NCBI GenBank assembly: GCA_965233535.1
Contig: OZ247489.1
Coordinates: forward strand, 248,001-312,000
Reading direction: 5' to 3'
From: Cytomitobacter sp965233535
GTDB lineage: Bacteria; Pseudomonadota; Alphaproteobacteria; CAJXXZ01; 1604HC
DNA: 64,000 bases
The notes under the pieces were generated by a model. That model was not told where the DNA came from, did not search any database, and worked only from the letters and a program-made list of their open reading frames with translations. Both the position numbers and the translations under genes were made by a program. This document shows, in pieces, positions 45,397 through 53,269 of the stretch (position 1 is its first letter; every line of letters starts with the position of its first letter).

Positions 45397-45426
45397 TTGA
45401 TTACTGTAATTCATCTTTTGTACAAT
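45397..45426 (+). promoter_or_regulatory. Terminase gene promoter, leaderless type
   Basis: TTGATT (45397-45402), 18 bases, TACAAT (45421-45426), seven bases to ATG 45434; no Shine-Dalgarno. Confidence 0.55.
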
Positions 45427-45433
45427 TAGATGT

Positions 45434-46684
45434 ATGAGCGTTTCGCAAGAATTATTAAAACAAATATATATATCAGGGACACAGTTACTGAAAAAAAAGT
45501 TAAGTAAGTATGATTGGGATGTTAATTCACGTGATTCTCAAAAAATCCCTCAATGGGATTGGAGAATTTGGCTTTTATTAGCGGGTAGAGGTTTTGGGAA
45601 AACTAGAACAGGTTCAGAAGCTATTAGATCTTTTGTAGATCAAGGGTATAAAAACATTTGCTTGCTTGGAAAAAATAAAGAAGAAGTTAGAAAAATCATG
45701 ATAGAAGGGGAAAGTGGAATTCTTAGTGTTTATCCAGAACATGAAAAGCCACAATTTTACCCATCTCAAAATGTTTTAAAATGGAAAAATGGAGCTATAG
45801 CTCAAATACATAGTGCTGACTCTTATGAAAGCTTACGTGGTCCTCAATTTGATTTGGCTTGGGTTGATGAGTTAGCAAAGTTTAGTAATTTAAATGAAAC
45901 TTGGGATCAACTTATGATGACTATGCGTCTTGGTATTCCGAAAATAATTGTTACTACAACTCCTAAGCCAATTCAAAAGCTGCATAATCTTATGTCTCGA
46001 AAAGATACCCACTGTACTAGAGGCAGTACGATGGAAAATGAAAAAAATCTTGCAAAAGAGTATGTGGATTATATCAATAATGAATATGCTCATACAGAAT
46101 TTGGAAAGCAAGAAATATATGGAGAATTGCTTGATAAAGTTAGCATGTGGTCTCATAAAAACATTTCATATAAACAAATTGAATTAAGTAAATTATCTCA
46201 AATTATTATTGCAATAGATCCAGCTGTAACTAGTCATGAAAAAAGTGATGAGACTGGAATTATAGTATTGGGGAAAGCAGATAATGAAATTTTTATTTTA
46301 GAAGATAGAAGTGGTAAGTGGAAAATGTCTGATTTTTCTCGAATTTGTGTTGAATTGTGTAATAAATATAAAACTAAAGAAGTTGTTGCAGAAATCAATC
46401 AAGGTGGAGATATGGTAGAGCAAATGATCAAAATGGAAGACTCAACGATACAATTTCATCCTGTTAGGTCTATGAACAATAAAGTTGTTCGAGCGCAGTC
46501 TGTTGTATGTTTTTACGATCAGAAGAAAGTATTTCATTACGAGAAGTTTGATATTTTGGAAGAGCAAATGAGTGCTTTTCCTTGTGTTGCTAAATCTCCA
46601 GATAGAGTTGATGCATTGGTTATTGGAGTGAATTACTTAAATAAACGTAAGAATGAAGTTGCTGGGTGGTTCTTAAATTTATAA
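45434..46684 (+). CDS. GTA/phage large terminase, stand-alone
   Basis: 416 residues. ATPase: Walker A LLAGRGFGKTRTG, Walker B with catalytic acid LAWVDELAK, and coupling motif IVTTTPKP. Nuclease: IIAIDPAVTSHEKSDETGI, EINQGGDMVEQM and the final acidic SPDRVDALVIGVNYL. This is the pattern of the RcGTA-like terminase (gene 2) found in alphaproteobacteria. It packages DNA into heads, but no portal, capsid or tail gene is nearby; Rickettsiales commonly carry GTA genes dispersed around the chromosome. The frame and all motifs are intact, so it is under selection or newly isolated. It has its own leaderless-type promoter. Confidence 0.88.
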   Translation: MSVSQELLKQIYISGTQLLKKKLSKYDWDVNSRDSQKIPQWDWRIWLLLAGRGFGKTRTGSEAIRSFVDQGYKNICLLGKNKEEVRKIMIEGESGILSVYPEHEKPQFYPSQNVLKWKNGAIAQIHSADSYESLRGPQFDLAWVDELAKFSNLNETWDQLMMTMRLGIPKIIVTTTPKPIQKLHNLMSRKDTHCTRGSTMENEKNLAKEYVDYINNEYAHTEFGKQEIYGELLDKVSMWSHKNISYKQIELSKLSQIIIAIDPAVTSHEKSDETGIIVLGKADNEIFILEDRSGKWKMSDFSRICVELCNKYKTKEVVAEINQGGDMVEQMIKMEDSTIQFHPVRSMNNKVVRAQSVVCFYDQKKVFHYEKFDILEEQMSAFPCVAKSPDRVDALVIGVNYLNKRKNEVAGWFLNL

Positions 46685-46835
46685 GAAGTGAAAAAACAAA
46701 TTAGAATTACAAATTACTGAAAGTAAAAATCATCCTAAAAAAGAAATAAGAAATTTGTTATTACAGTAAGTTATAATAAGCATGCAGTTGTATGATTGTA
46801 ATGACATTATAGTCAAATTTTATTTACAGCGTTAA

Positions 46836-46864
46836 TTGTGTTGTTATTTTTCTTATGTTAGAAT
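46836..46864 (+). promoter_or_regulatory. ssb promoter, leaderless type
   Basis: TTGTGT (46836-46841), 17 bases, TAGAAT (46859-46864), five bases to ATG 46870. The upstream in-frame ATG at 46855 overlaps the -10 box, which decides the start. Confidence 0.6.
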
Positions 46865-46869
46865 CCGCC

Positions 46870-47325
46870 ATGGTAAAGTCTGTAAACATGGTTGTAATCA
46901 TTGGAAATCTAGGTAAAGACCCTGAGATTAAAGATGCGCAACACGGTAAGATCGCGAAGTTTTCTGTAGCAACATCAGAAGAGTGGATGAATAAGGAGTC
47001 TGGCAAAAAGTTTTCAAGAACTGACTGGCATAGAGTAGCTGTTTTTAATCCTCAATTAGTGAAAATAGTAGAGCAATACCTTAAAACAGGTAGTTTGGTG
47101 TACATCAGAGGACGTTTGCGCCCAACTTCTTGGACAGATGATATGGGTCAAAAAAGAACAACTGTTGAAGTTGAAATGATTGATTTAAAAATGTTTAGTC
47201 GTGGTGGTGAAAGCTCTGGAGAAGAAAGTTTTGGACCTACACAAGCGTCTTCATTTGAATCCTCACAAGCATCTTCATTTGAGTCTTCAAGTGATGATGA
47301 AACAAACAACAATATCCCATTTTAA
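46870..47325 (+). CDS. ssb: Single-stranded DNA-binding protein
   Basis: 151 residues from ATG 46870. An ATG five codons upstream is open but lies across the -10 box. OB-fold blocks: NMVVIIGNLGKDPEIKDA, KIAKFSVATSEEW, TDWHRVAVFNPQL, GSLVYIRGRLRPTSW. The acidic tail ends DDETNNNIPF, the conserved protein-interaction tip. A duplicated SSFESSQASSFESS lies in the linker. It binds single-stranded DNA in replication and repair; gyrA follows. Confidence 0.95.
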   Translation: MVKSVNMVVIIGNLGKDPEIKDAQHGKIAKFSVATSEEWMNKESGKKFSRTDWHRVAVFNPQLVKIVEQYLKTGSLVYIRGRLRPTSWTDDMGQKRTTVEVEMIDLKMFSRGGESSGEESFGPTQASSFESSQASSFESSSDDETNNNIPF

Positions 47326-47352
47326 ATTTAAATAAAATCATTTGAATGAATT

Positions 47353-47374
47353 AAGCAATTTTTTTATATTGCTT
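47353..47374 (+). terminator. Stem-loop after ssb
   Basis: AAGCAAT (47353-47359) pairs with ATTGCTT (47368-47374) around a T-rich loop. There is no strong T-tract after it, so termination is only possible. Confidence 0.35.
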
Positions 47375-47377
47375 TAT

Positions 47378-47469
47378 AAGGTTCACACAGAGTGAAGGGA
47401 TAATATAATTTCTTCCTGTGATGCTTTTAAGGCTCACATAGACATAAATGGATAATAAGAATATAATTT
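47378..47469 (+). promoter_or_regulatory. Duplicated gyrA promoter element
   Basis: Two imperfect copies 51 bases apart share AAGG-TCACA-AGA and GGATAATA followed by ATAATTT. Copy 1 (47378-47412) has TATAAT at 47404-47409. Copy 2 (47429-47469) has TAGACA (47439-47444), 17 bases, TATAAT (47462-47467), then eight bases to the gyrA ATG. No Shine-Dalgarno. Copy 2 probably gives a leaderless or nearly leaderless mRNA; copy 1 would give a leader of about 60 bases. Confidence 0.6.
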
Positions 47470-47475
47470 ACGTAT

Positions 47476-50037
47476 ATGAATCAACAAAAATCAACAGTTT
47501 TTGAAAGTGAATTGCAATCTTCTTATTTAGATTATGCTATGAGCGTTATAACAAGTAGGGCAGTTCCTAATGCGTATGATGGGTTAAAACCTGTACAACG
47601 TAGAATATTATATTCAATGATTGAAACAAATTGTATTCCAGAGAACCCACATAGAAAATCTGCACGTATTATTGGTGATGTGCTTGGTAAGTATCACCCT
47701 CATGGTGAAACTGCGATTTATGATGCCATGGCAAGAATGGCACAAAATTTTTCTATTTATACTCCGCTAATTGATGGGCAAGGTAACTTTGGTTCTATCG
47801 ATGGTGATAAGCCAGCTTCAATGCGTTATACAGAGGCTCGTTTATCTAAAATTGCGAAATTTTTATTAGAAGATTATGACAAAGATACAGTTGATATGTA
47901 CCCTAACTATGATGGAACATTGGAAATTCCCGATGTTTTGCCAGCAAGATTTCCTAATTTGTTAGTGAATGGTGCAAGTGGAATTGCTGTTGGTATGGCT
48001 ACATTTATCCCTACACATAACTTATCTGAAGTTATTAATGCTACATGTGCTTTAATTGATGATCGCGATCTTTCATCAGTTGATTTGATGGAATATTTAC
48101 CTGCTCCAGATTTCCCAATGGGTGGAATTATCTTTAAAGGTAAGGGTTTGATCGACATGTACACGACAGGTAAAGGAAGCTTTACTGCGAGAGGTCAAAT
48201 TCATGAAGAGGAAGTTAATGGTAGAAGTGCTTTAGTTATTACATCTATTCCATATCAAGTTAATAAAGAAAATTTGATGGATAAAGTTGCAGATTTAATG
48301 CAAGGAGAAATTCTGGCTCAAGTACACACTTTTAGGGATGAGTCTAATAAAGATGGAATGAGAGTTGTTCTTGAATTGAAAAAAGATGCTGAACCTGGCT
48401 TGATCATGAACAGAATTTATAAATTCACTCAAATGCAAGTTGCTATGCATGTTAATATGTTGGCGTTGCATCGTGGAAAACCCCTAGTTCTTAGCTTGAA
48501 AGCTTCTTTAAATATATTCCTTGATTATAGAGAAGAAGTTTTAATTCGTAGGACAAAGTTCTTCTTACGAAACGATAGAGTAAAAGCGCATGTTCTTTGG
48601 GGTCTATCATTAGCTGTAAAAAAATTAGATGAAGTAGTACATTGTATTAAAAGTTCGAAAGATTCTCAAGAAGCTCAAATTCGTTTGCAAGAAATGGAAT
48701 GGTCTTGGGATGATATTAAAGGGTACTTAGAGTGTATTAATGAGGATACAACTCCCGTTGATAAGTACTTTTTCTCTGAAGAGCAAGTCAAAGCGATTTT
48801 AAACTTAAGATTAAGTAGATTAACAGGTTTAGAGCGTGATAAACTTTGGGAGCAATTGCAAGTATTGGGTGAAAATATTAGAAATTATCTATATATATTA
48901 AACAATAAAGGTGAAAGATTTAAAATTATAAAGGAAGATTTAAATTTAATTAATGAATCTTTTGGAACGGCCCGTCGTACTGACTTGGAAGTTAACCTTG
49001 GTGAGGAAACTGATGAGTCTTATATTAAATCAGAAGATATGGTTGTGACTGTAAGTAGTAAGGGATATGTAAAAAGCATGCCTATTTCTTCATACAGATT
49101 ACAAAAACGTGGTGGAAAAGGTAAAATCGGTATGGATTCTGATGACCCTGTAGAGCATATGTTTGTTGCTAATACGCACCAAGAAGTGATTTTCTTTAGT
49201 AGTTTTGGTTATTCATATTCTATGAAAGTGTATAGATTGCCTATTGTAAGTTCAGGTCAAAAGAAGGGGCGTGCGCTAGTAAACTTATTCCCATTAGATG
49301 TTGGTGAAAAAATTATGGGTTCATTAGCACTTCCATTGCAAAGAGATGATAAAAATACAATTATTTTTGTTACTTCTAAGGGATATGTGCGAAGAAACTC
49401 TATAAGTGATTTTGAAGGTATTAGATCTAACGGAAAAATTGCTATGAAATTACTGGATGATGAGAGATTAGTTTCTGCAATGATTTGTAATGAAGAAGAT
49501 GATATTTTGCTAACTTCTTCTTATGGTAAAGTTGTAAGATTTTCTGTACAAGATGTAAGAGTTTTCAATAGTAGATCATCTCATGGTGTTATTGGAATGG
49601 TCTTGCCTGAAGAAGATAATGAGATAGTTTCCGCTACTTTATTGAATAAAGATGATAATTCTATGATTTTGACAGTTAGTGAAAATGGTTATGGAAAACG
49701 TAGTAAAAAAGATAATTACAGAAAATCTAAACGAGGAGCTAAAGGTGTTTCTGCATTAGATGTAACTAAGAAAACTGGTAAAGTTGTAGGAGCATATAGG
49801 ATTGACCTAGAAAGTGAAATATTGATCATGACTGAAAAAGGGCAAATTATTAGATGTGATTCAGATGATATTAGAGTTGCTGGGCGTAAGACACAAGGTG
49901 TTAGGTTAGCAAGATTAGATGATGATAAATTAATGAAAGCTGTTCCAATGAATGATGTAATAGATGATATTGACGAAGAATCAGAAGATAACACAGCAAA
50001 TGATGTTGATCAAACTCCAAAACCAGAAGATAAATAA
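47476..50037 (+). CDS. gyrA: DNA gyrase subunit A
   Basis: 853 residues. Catalytic Tyr in ASMRYTEARLSKIA; quinolone-determining region YHPHGETAIYDAMARMAQ, with Thr at the E. coli Ser83 position and Asp at the Asp87 position. The C-terminal pinwheel contains the GyrA box QKRGGKGKIG, which separates it from ParC. The tail is acidic (DDIDEESEDNTANDVDQ). It breaks and rejoins DNA for negative supercoiling with GyrB. Preceded by a duplicated promoter. gyrB is not in the window. Confidence 0.97.
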   Translation: MNQQKSTVFESELQSSYLDYAMSVITSRAVPNAYDGLKPVQRRILYSMIETNCIPENPHRKSARIIGDVLGKYHPHGETAIYDAMARMAQNFSIYTPLIDGQGNFGSIDGDKPASMRYTEARLSKIAKFLLEDYDKDTVDMYPNYDGTLEIPDVLPARFPNLLVNGASGIAVGMATFIPTHNLSEVINATCALIDDRDLSSVDLMEYLPAPDFPMGGIIFKGKGLIDMYTTGKGSFTARGQIHEEEVNGRSALVITSIPYQVNKENLMDKVADLMQGEILAQVHTFRDESNKDGMRVVLELKKDAEPGLIMNRIYKFTQMQVAMHVNMLALHRGKPLVLSLKASLNIFLDYREEVLIRRTKFFLRNDRVKAHVLWGLSLAVKKLDEVVHCIKSSKDSQEAQIRLQEMEWSWDDIKGYLECINEDTTPVDKYFFSEEQVKAILNLRLSRLTGLERDKLWEQLQVLGENIRNYLYILNNKGERFKIIKEDLNLINESFGTARRTDLEVNLGEETDESYIKSEDMVVTVSSKGYVKSMPISSYRLQKRGGKGKIGMDSDDPVEHMFVANTHQEVIFFSSFGYSYSMKVYRLPIVSSGQKKGRALVNLFPLDVGEKIMGSLALPLQRDDKNTIIFVTSKGYVRRNSISDFEGIRSNGKIAMKLLDDERLVSAMICNEEDDILLTSSYGKVVRFSVQDVRVFNSRSSHGVIGMVLPEEDNEIVSATLLNKDDNSMILTVSENGYGKRSKKDNYRKSKRGAKGVSALDVTKKTGKVVGAYRIDLESEILIMTEKGQIIRCDSDDIRVAGRKTQGVRLARLDDDKLMKAVPMNDVIDDIDEESEDNTANDVDQTPKPEDK

Positions 50038-50469
50038 CATTTTTGTGCTCTATGCTCACAATTAAATTGCATAATATACCAATATTAATAAGCATTTTGC
50101 TTATATAAATATCACTTAAAATTATTTCCTAAATTAAATTAATGCTTGATCAATTAAATTATGATTTAAAAGAGTGTGTATTAATTATAAAATAAAAAAA
50201 AGGTAATTAATAAAGTTTAATGAAAGTGATAATTATGAAAATAAATCAAGAATTGAATTTCAAAATAACAAATGTATTGTTAAATATAAAATCAAAAGAA
50301 CTCAACTATAGAAAAGTAAAAAGAGAGATTAATCAGGTTACAAACATTTATAAAGCAGTAAAAAAAAGTGTAATATGAAAATTGCCAAAACACAGCATGT
50401 TCTGAATATGTGCTTCACAATGCTTTTTATATTGTTAAAAACAGTTCAACATTACTTAAGAAATGTTTT
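50038..50469. other. Gap between gyrA and the coiled-coil effector gene
   Basis: About 430 bases, very A-rich. It contains a 52-codon open frame (50220-50378) without promoter or Shine-Dalgarno that I do not consider a gene, and an upstream in-frame extension of the next gene, rejected on promoter evidence. Confidence 0.5.
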
Positions 50470-50498
50470 TTGGAAAAATTGTATTAATATGTTATGGT
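50470..50498 (+). promoter_or_regulatory. Promoter of the 886-residue secreted protein, leaderless type
   Basis: TTGGAA (50470-50475), 17 bases, TATGGT (50493-50498), five bases to ATG 50504. The same layout, including the TTGGAA and a TATGTTATG stretch, precedes the gene at 53270. Confidence 0.6.
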
Positions 50499-50503
50499 GT
50501 CTC

Positions 50504-53164
50504 ATGAGTAAAGTTAACGTTTCTTTATTATCTTTGTGTAGTGCATTGATTTTACAATTAAGTGTTGAATGTAACGTAGATAAATTCGATGATGAGTGTA
50601 TAAATACGATTGCTCGATCTATTGTAAAGCATAATGATGAATGCCATTCATCGGTTGCAGAATATAATAAAATACAAAATACAAAACATTCCTTAGTTGG
50701 ATATGTAGTTAATGGCATGTTAGCTACTAAAGCTGGTATTTATAATACTGCAAATCAAAGTCAATCATATAATATAGAGGAAATCATATTACCAAATGGA
50801 AAAAGAGTATATTTGCTCAAAAATAGCCAATCTATAGATTTTGTACGTCAATGTGTATCTTATTCTCAATTTATAAACAATGCGATCAGTAATAATATTG
50901 ATTCTAATGAATTTAGGAGATCGTGCAATAATCTTAAAAATGCTCTTCATGCATCCGCAATAGAAAAATTAAATCAAAGTGAATGCGAAGCAAGAGAGGC
51001 AATTGTTAATGAATTCGACAAACCATATAAAAGTGAACATATTGAATATGCTAATGTAGAAGAAAAGTTAAGGTGCTCACAGTTAAAATATATTATATTT
51101 GTAGAGAACACACAAAACACATCAGATATAGAAAAAATATCTAGATTTGCATTTGGTACAGAAGAAGCAGAGGTAAGACAAACTATTGCAACTACAAGAC
51201 AAGAGGAGATGTCAAATTTGATGGGTTTGTTTAAATTCACTAGAAATGATATTGCGGAAAAAGAAACAAGGGAAGCAATTTTAATCGAAGAGAGAGACGA
51301 AATAAAGAGAATATTCGCTAAATTTAAATTTAATGTAAAAGAAATAGAGGCAAGGAAAGCAATTTCAAGTGAAGAGAAAAAAACAAGAAGCATAATGTCA
51401 AAAACATTGGACTTGATTATTGAAAAAGCAAAAGCAGCACAGGCTATTTTAACTGAGGAGCAAAAGGAGCAAGCAAGTATATTTAATGATTATGAAAACA
51501 ACTTATTGGTATTGAAACTTAATGCGGTGCTAGCTGAAGAACACATAGCAAGAATGGGAATACATGTAGAGTTAGAAAGGCAAATCGTTTCAAATCAAGA
51601 GCAAAAGGCAAGAGAAAGAATGTTCAATGAGTTTAAACTGATTGTTAAAAAAATAGAAGCAAGGAAAGCAATTTTAATTGAAGAGGAAAATAAAAGAGTA
51701 AGTGATGGTGTGAAATTCGCTGCAGAGCAAGATGAAATGTTAGCTGTGCACAAAGCAGAAGAACTTAAGATTTTAGCTGCAGAGCGTAATCGTGAAGATG
51801 AAATACGTAAGCACAATAAAGAGAAACAGCGATTATTTGTAAAAAATGAAATTGAAAAAAGAGTAACATTAGGAAAGATTGAAGAAATTACAAAATATAA
51901 ATTATTAGAAGAACTTGATAAAAAAATATTAGAAACTGAAGAATCAGACGCAAAAAACAAATTAAAAATAAAGGCAATGGAAAGAGAAATCGCATTGCAT
52001 GATAGTGAAATCATAACATTTTATGAAGGCAACGAATCTGTTCTTGATGAGCTTGTAAATAATTTGACAAAAGCTCAGGATAAATTGCAGTTATACTTGA
52101 ATATGAATAGAGGTTTTGTTAATGAAGAAAGAAAATCAGAACTTATAGAAAGTATTAATATTAAGAAGTTAACTACAGAATTATATAAAAAGAATGAATT
52201 AGTGACTAATTGGTTGAAAGATGAAGAAAATACATTGAAAAGCAAAAAAGATTCTTTATCTGACAAAGAATTTTTATCAGAGTTAGTTGAAATAATTAAT
52301 AGTAAAAATTTACATTTAGCAGAGTTTAATATGTTTGCTGAAGCAATATCAGAGTATGTGAAAAAAATGAAAAAACAAGAAGAGATTCGTAAAAAAGCTG
52401 AGTCTGAACAAAAAACAGTATTGGAAGATAATATATTGCAAATGGTGACAAAAGAAGCAATGGAGAGAGAAAATTTACAGAGTGAAATAAATCAACAATA
52501 TAATATAGAAATGGAAGCTATAAAGGAAAAATTTCATACAAATAAAGATCATATAGAATATATCAATTCTAATTATCAAAGTAATGATTTAGATAAATTA
52601 GTATCAGCGCAAGTTCATATAAATGAGTTAATAAGCCCAATTGAAGTAAGTGGATTACAAATGAAAGGTTATGACAGTTTAAGTCAAAAGAGTGAAATTA
52701 TTAATGATAGAATAACTTTGATACAGAAAAGAAATTCAAAAAAAGAAGCTAGAAGAAAAGTAATTAATGAAGAAAAAGAGTTGCGAAAAGAAATCAAAAA
52801 GGAGATATGTGAGGGTTTTAATCAATTGCAAGAAAATCAAACTATACAACTTAAAGAATTGAAAGAAAGAATGCGTATAAAAGATTTGATACCTGAAGTA
52901 TGGGATGTTGCATACAATGAAGGAAATAGCATAGATGCAATAAGTGGAGCATTAGTGCGGTTAGATGAAGCGCATAAAAAAGATTTGTTGAATGCTGAAA
53001 CAAGAGATGAATTGCGTGTATTATTAAAGATGCAATTAGAGCAGCATGACATTAAAGCAGATCATGAAAATAATAGATGTGTGGAGGATAAGGTAAAAGA
53101 GGATGATTCTAGCAATTTTAGGAAGAGAGATTTAACAAAAAAAGTTTATCGTAGAAAATATTGA
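50504..53164 (+). CDS. Large secreted coiled-coil protein, effector candidate
   Basis: 886 residues from ATG 50504. The frame is open 43 codons further upstream, but this start gives a clean signal peptide (MSKVNVSLLSLCSALILQLS) aligned with that of the next gene, and the promoter ends five bases before it. The first 150 or so mature residues resemble the N-terminus of the 53270 protein: HSLVGYVVNGMLATKAGI against NSLIGYIIGDLLVKEEGI, and GKRVYLLKNSQSIDFV against GRNVVVLKDHKVVDLL. The remainder is a very long charged helix with loosely repeated units around EARKAI (NVKEIEARKAISSEE, IVKKIEARKAILIEE). Ends basic (RKRDLTKKVYRRKY). No catalytic motif recognised. Function unknown; probably exported. 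Confidence 0.78.
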   Translation: MSKVNVSLLSLCSALILQLSVECNVDKFDDECINTIARSIVKHNDECHSSVAEYNKIQNTKHSLVGYVVNGMLATKAGIYNTANQSQSYNIEEIILPNGKRVYLLKNSQSIDFVRQCVSYSQFINNAISNNIDSNEFRRSCNNLKNALHASAIEKLNQSECEAREAIVNEFDKPYKSEHIEYANVEEKLRCSQLKYIIFVENTQNTSDIEKISRFAFGTEEAEVRQTIATTRQEEMSNLMGLFKFTRNDIAEKETREAILIEERDEIKRIFAKFKFNVKEIEARKAISSEEKKTRSIMSKTLDLIIEKAKAAQAILTEEQKEQASIFNDYENNLLVLKLNAVLAEEHIARMGIHVELERQIVSNQEQKARERMFNEFKLIVKKIEARKAILIEEENKRVSDGVKFAAEQDEMLAVHKAEELKILAAERNREDEIRKHNKEKQRLFVKNEIEKRVTLGKIEEITKYKLLEELDKKILETEESDAKNKLKIKAMEREIALHDSEIITFYEGNESVLDELVNNLTKAQDKLQLYLNMNRGFVNEERKSELIESINIKKLTTELYKKNELVTNWLKDEENTLKSKKDSLSDKEFLSELVEIINSKNLHLAEFNMFAEAISEYVKKMKKQEEIRKKAESEQKTVLEDNILQMVTKEAMERENLQSEINQQYNIEMEAIKEKFHTNKDHIEYINSNYQSNDLDKLVSAQVHINELISPIEVSGLQMKGYDSLSQKSEIINDRITLIQKRNSKKEARRKVINEEKELRKEIKKEICEGFNQLQENQTIQLKELKERMRIKDLIPEVWDVAYNEGNSIDAISGALVRLDEAHKKDLLNAETRDELRVLLKMQLEQHDIKADHENNRCVEDKVKEDDSSNFRKRDLTKKVYRRKY

Positions 53165-53235
53165 GTATTATTTAATGATTACTGTTTTTAACTAAATGTT
53201 TGCTTATTTGGGATCGATATTTCTTGTTCTGAAAT

Positions 53236-53264
53236 TTGGAAAATTACTATACGTATGTTATGAT
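53236..53264 (+). promoter_or_regulatory. Promoter of the OTU-like gene, leaderless type
   Basis: TTGGAA (53236-53241), 17 bases, TATGAT (53259-53264), five bases to ATG 53270; no Shine-Dalgarno. Same arrangement as at 50470-50498. Confidence 0.6.
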
Positions 53265-53269
53265 TAAAT

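Noticed and set aside
47476..50037. ParC instead of GyrA
   Set aside because: The GyrA box QKRGGKG is present in the C-terminal domain and the protein has the full pinwheel length.
50220..50378. A 52-codon open frame overlapping the next frame by ATGA
   Set aside because: No promoter or Shine-Dalgarno, Lys/Asn composition expected of random AT-rich DNA, and the gene it would overlap actually starts at 50504.
50375..50503. A 43-residue N-terminal extension of the coiled-coil effector
   Set aside because: The promoter (50470-50498) lies inside it, and the signal peptide aligned with the neighbouring gene starts at 50504.
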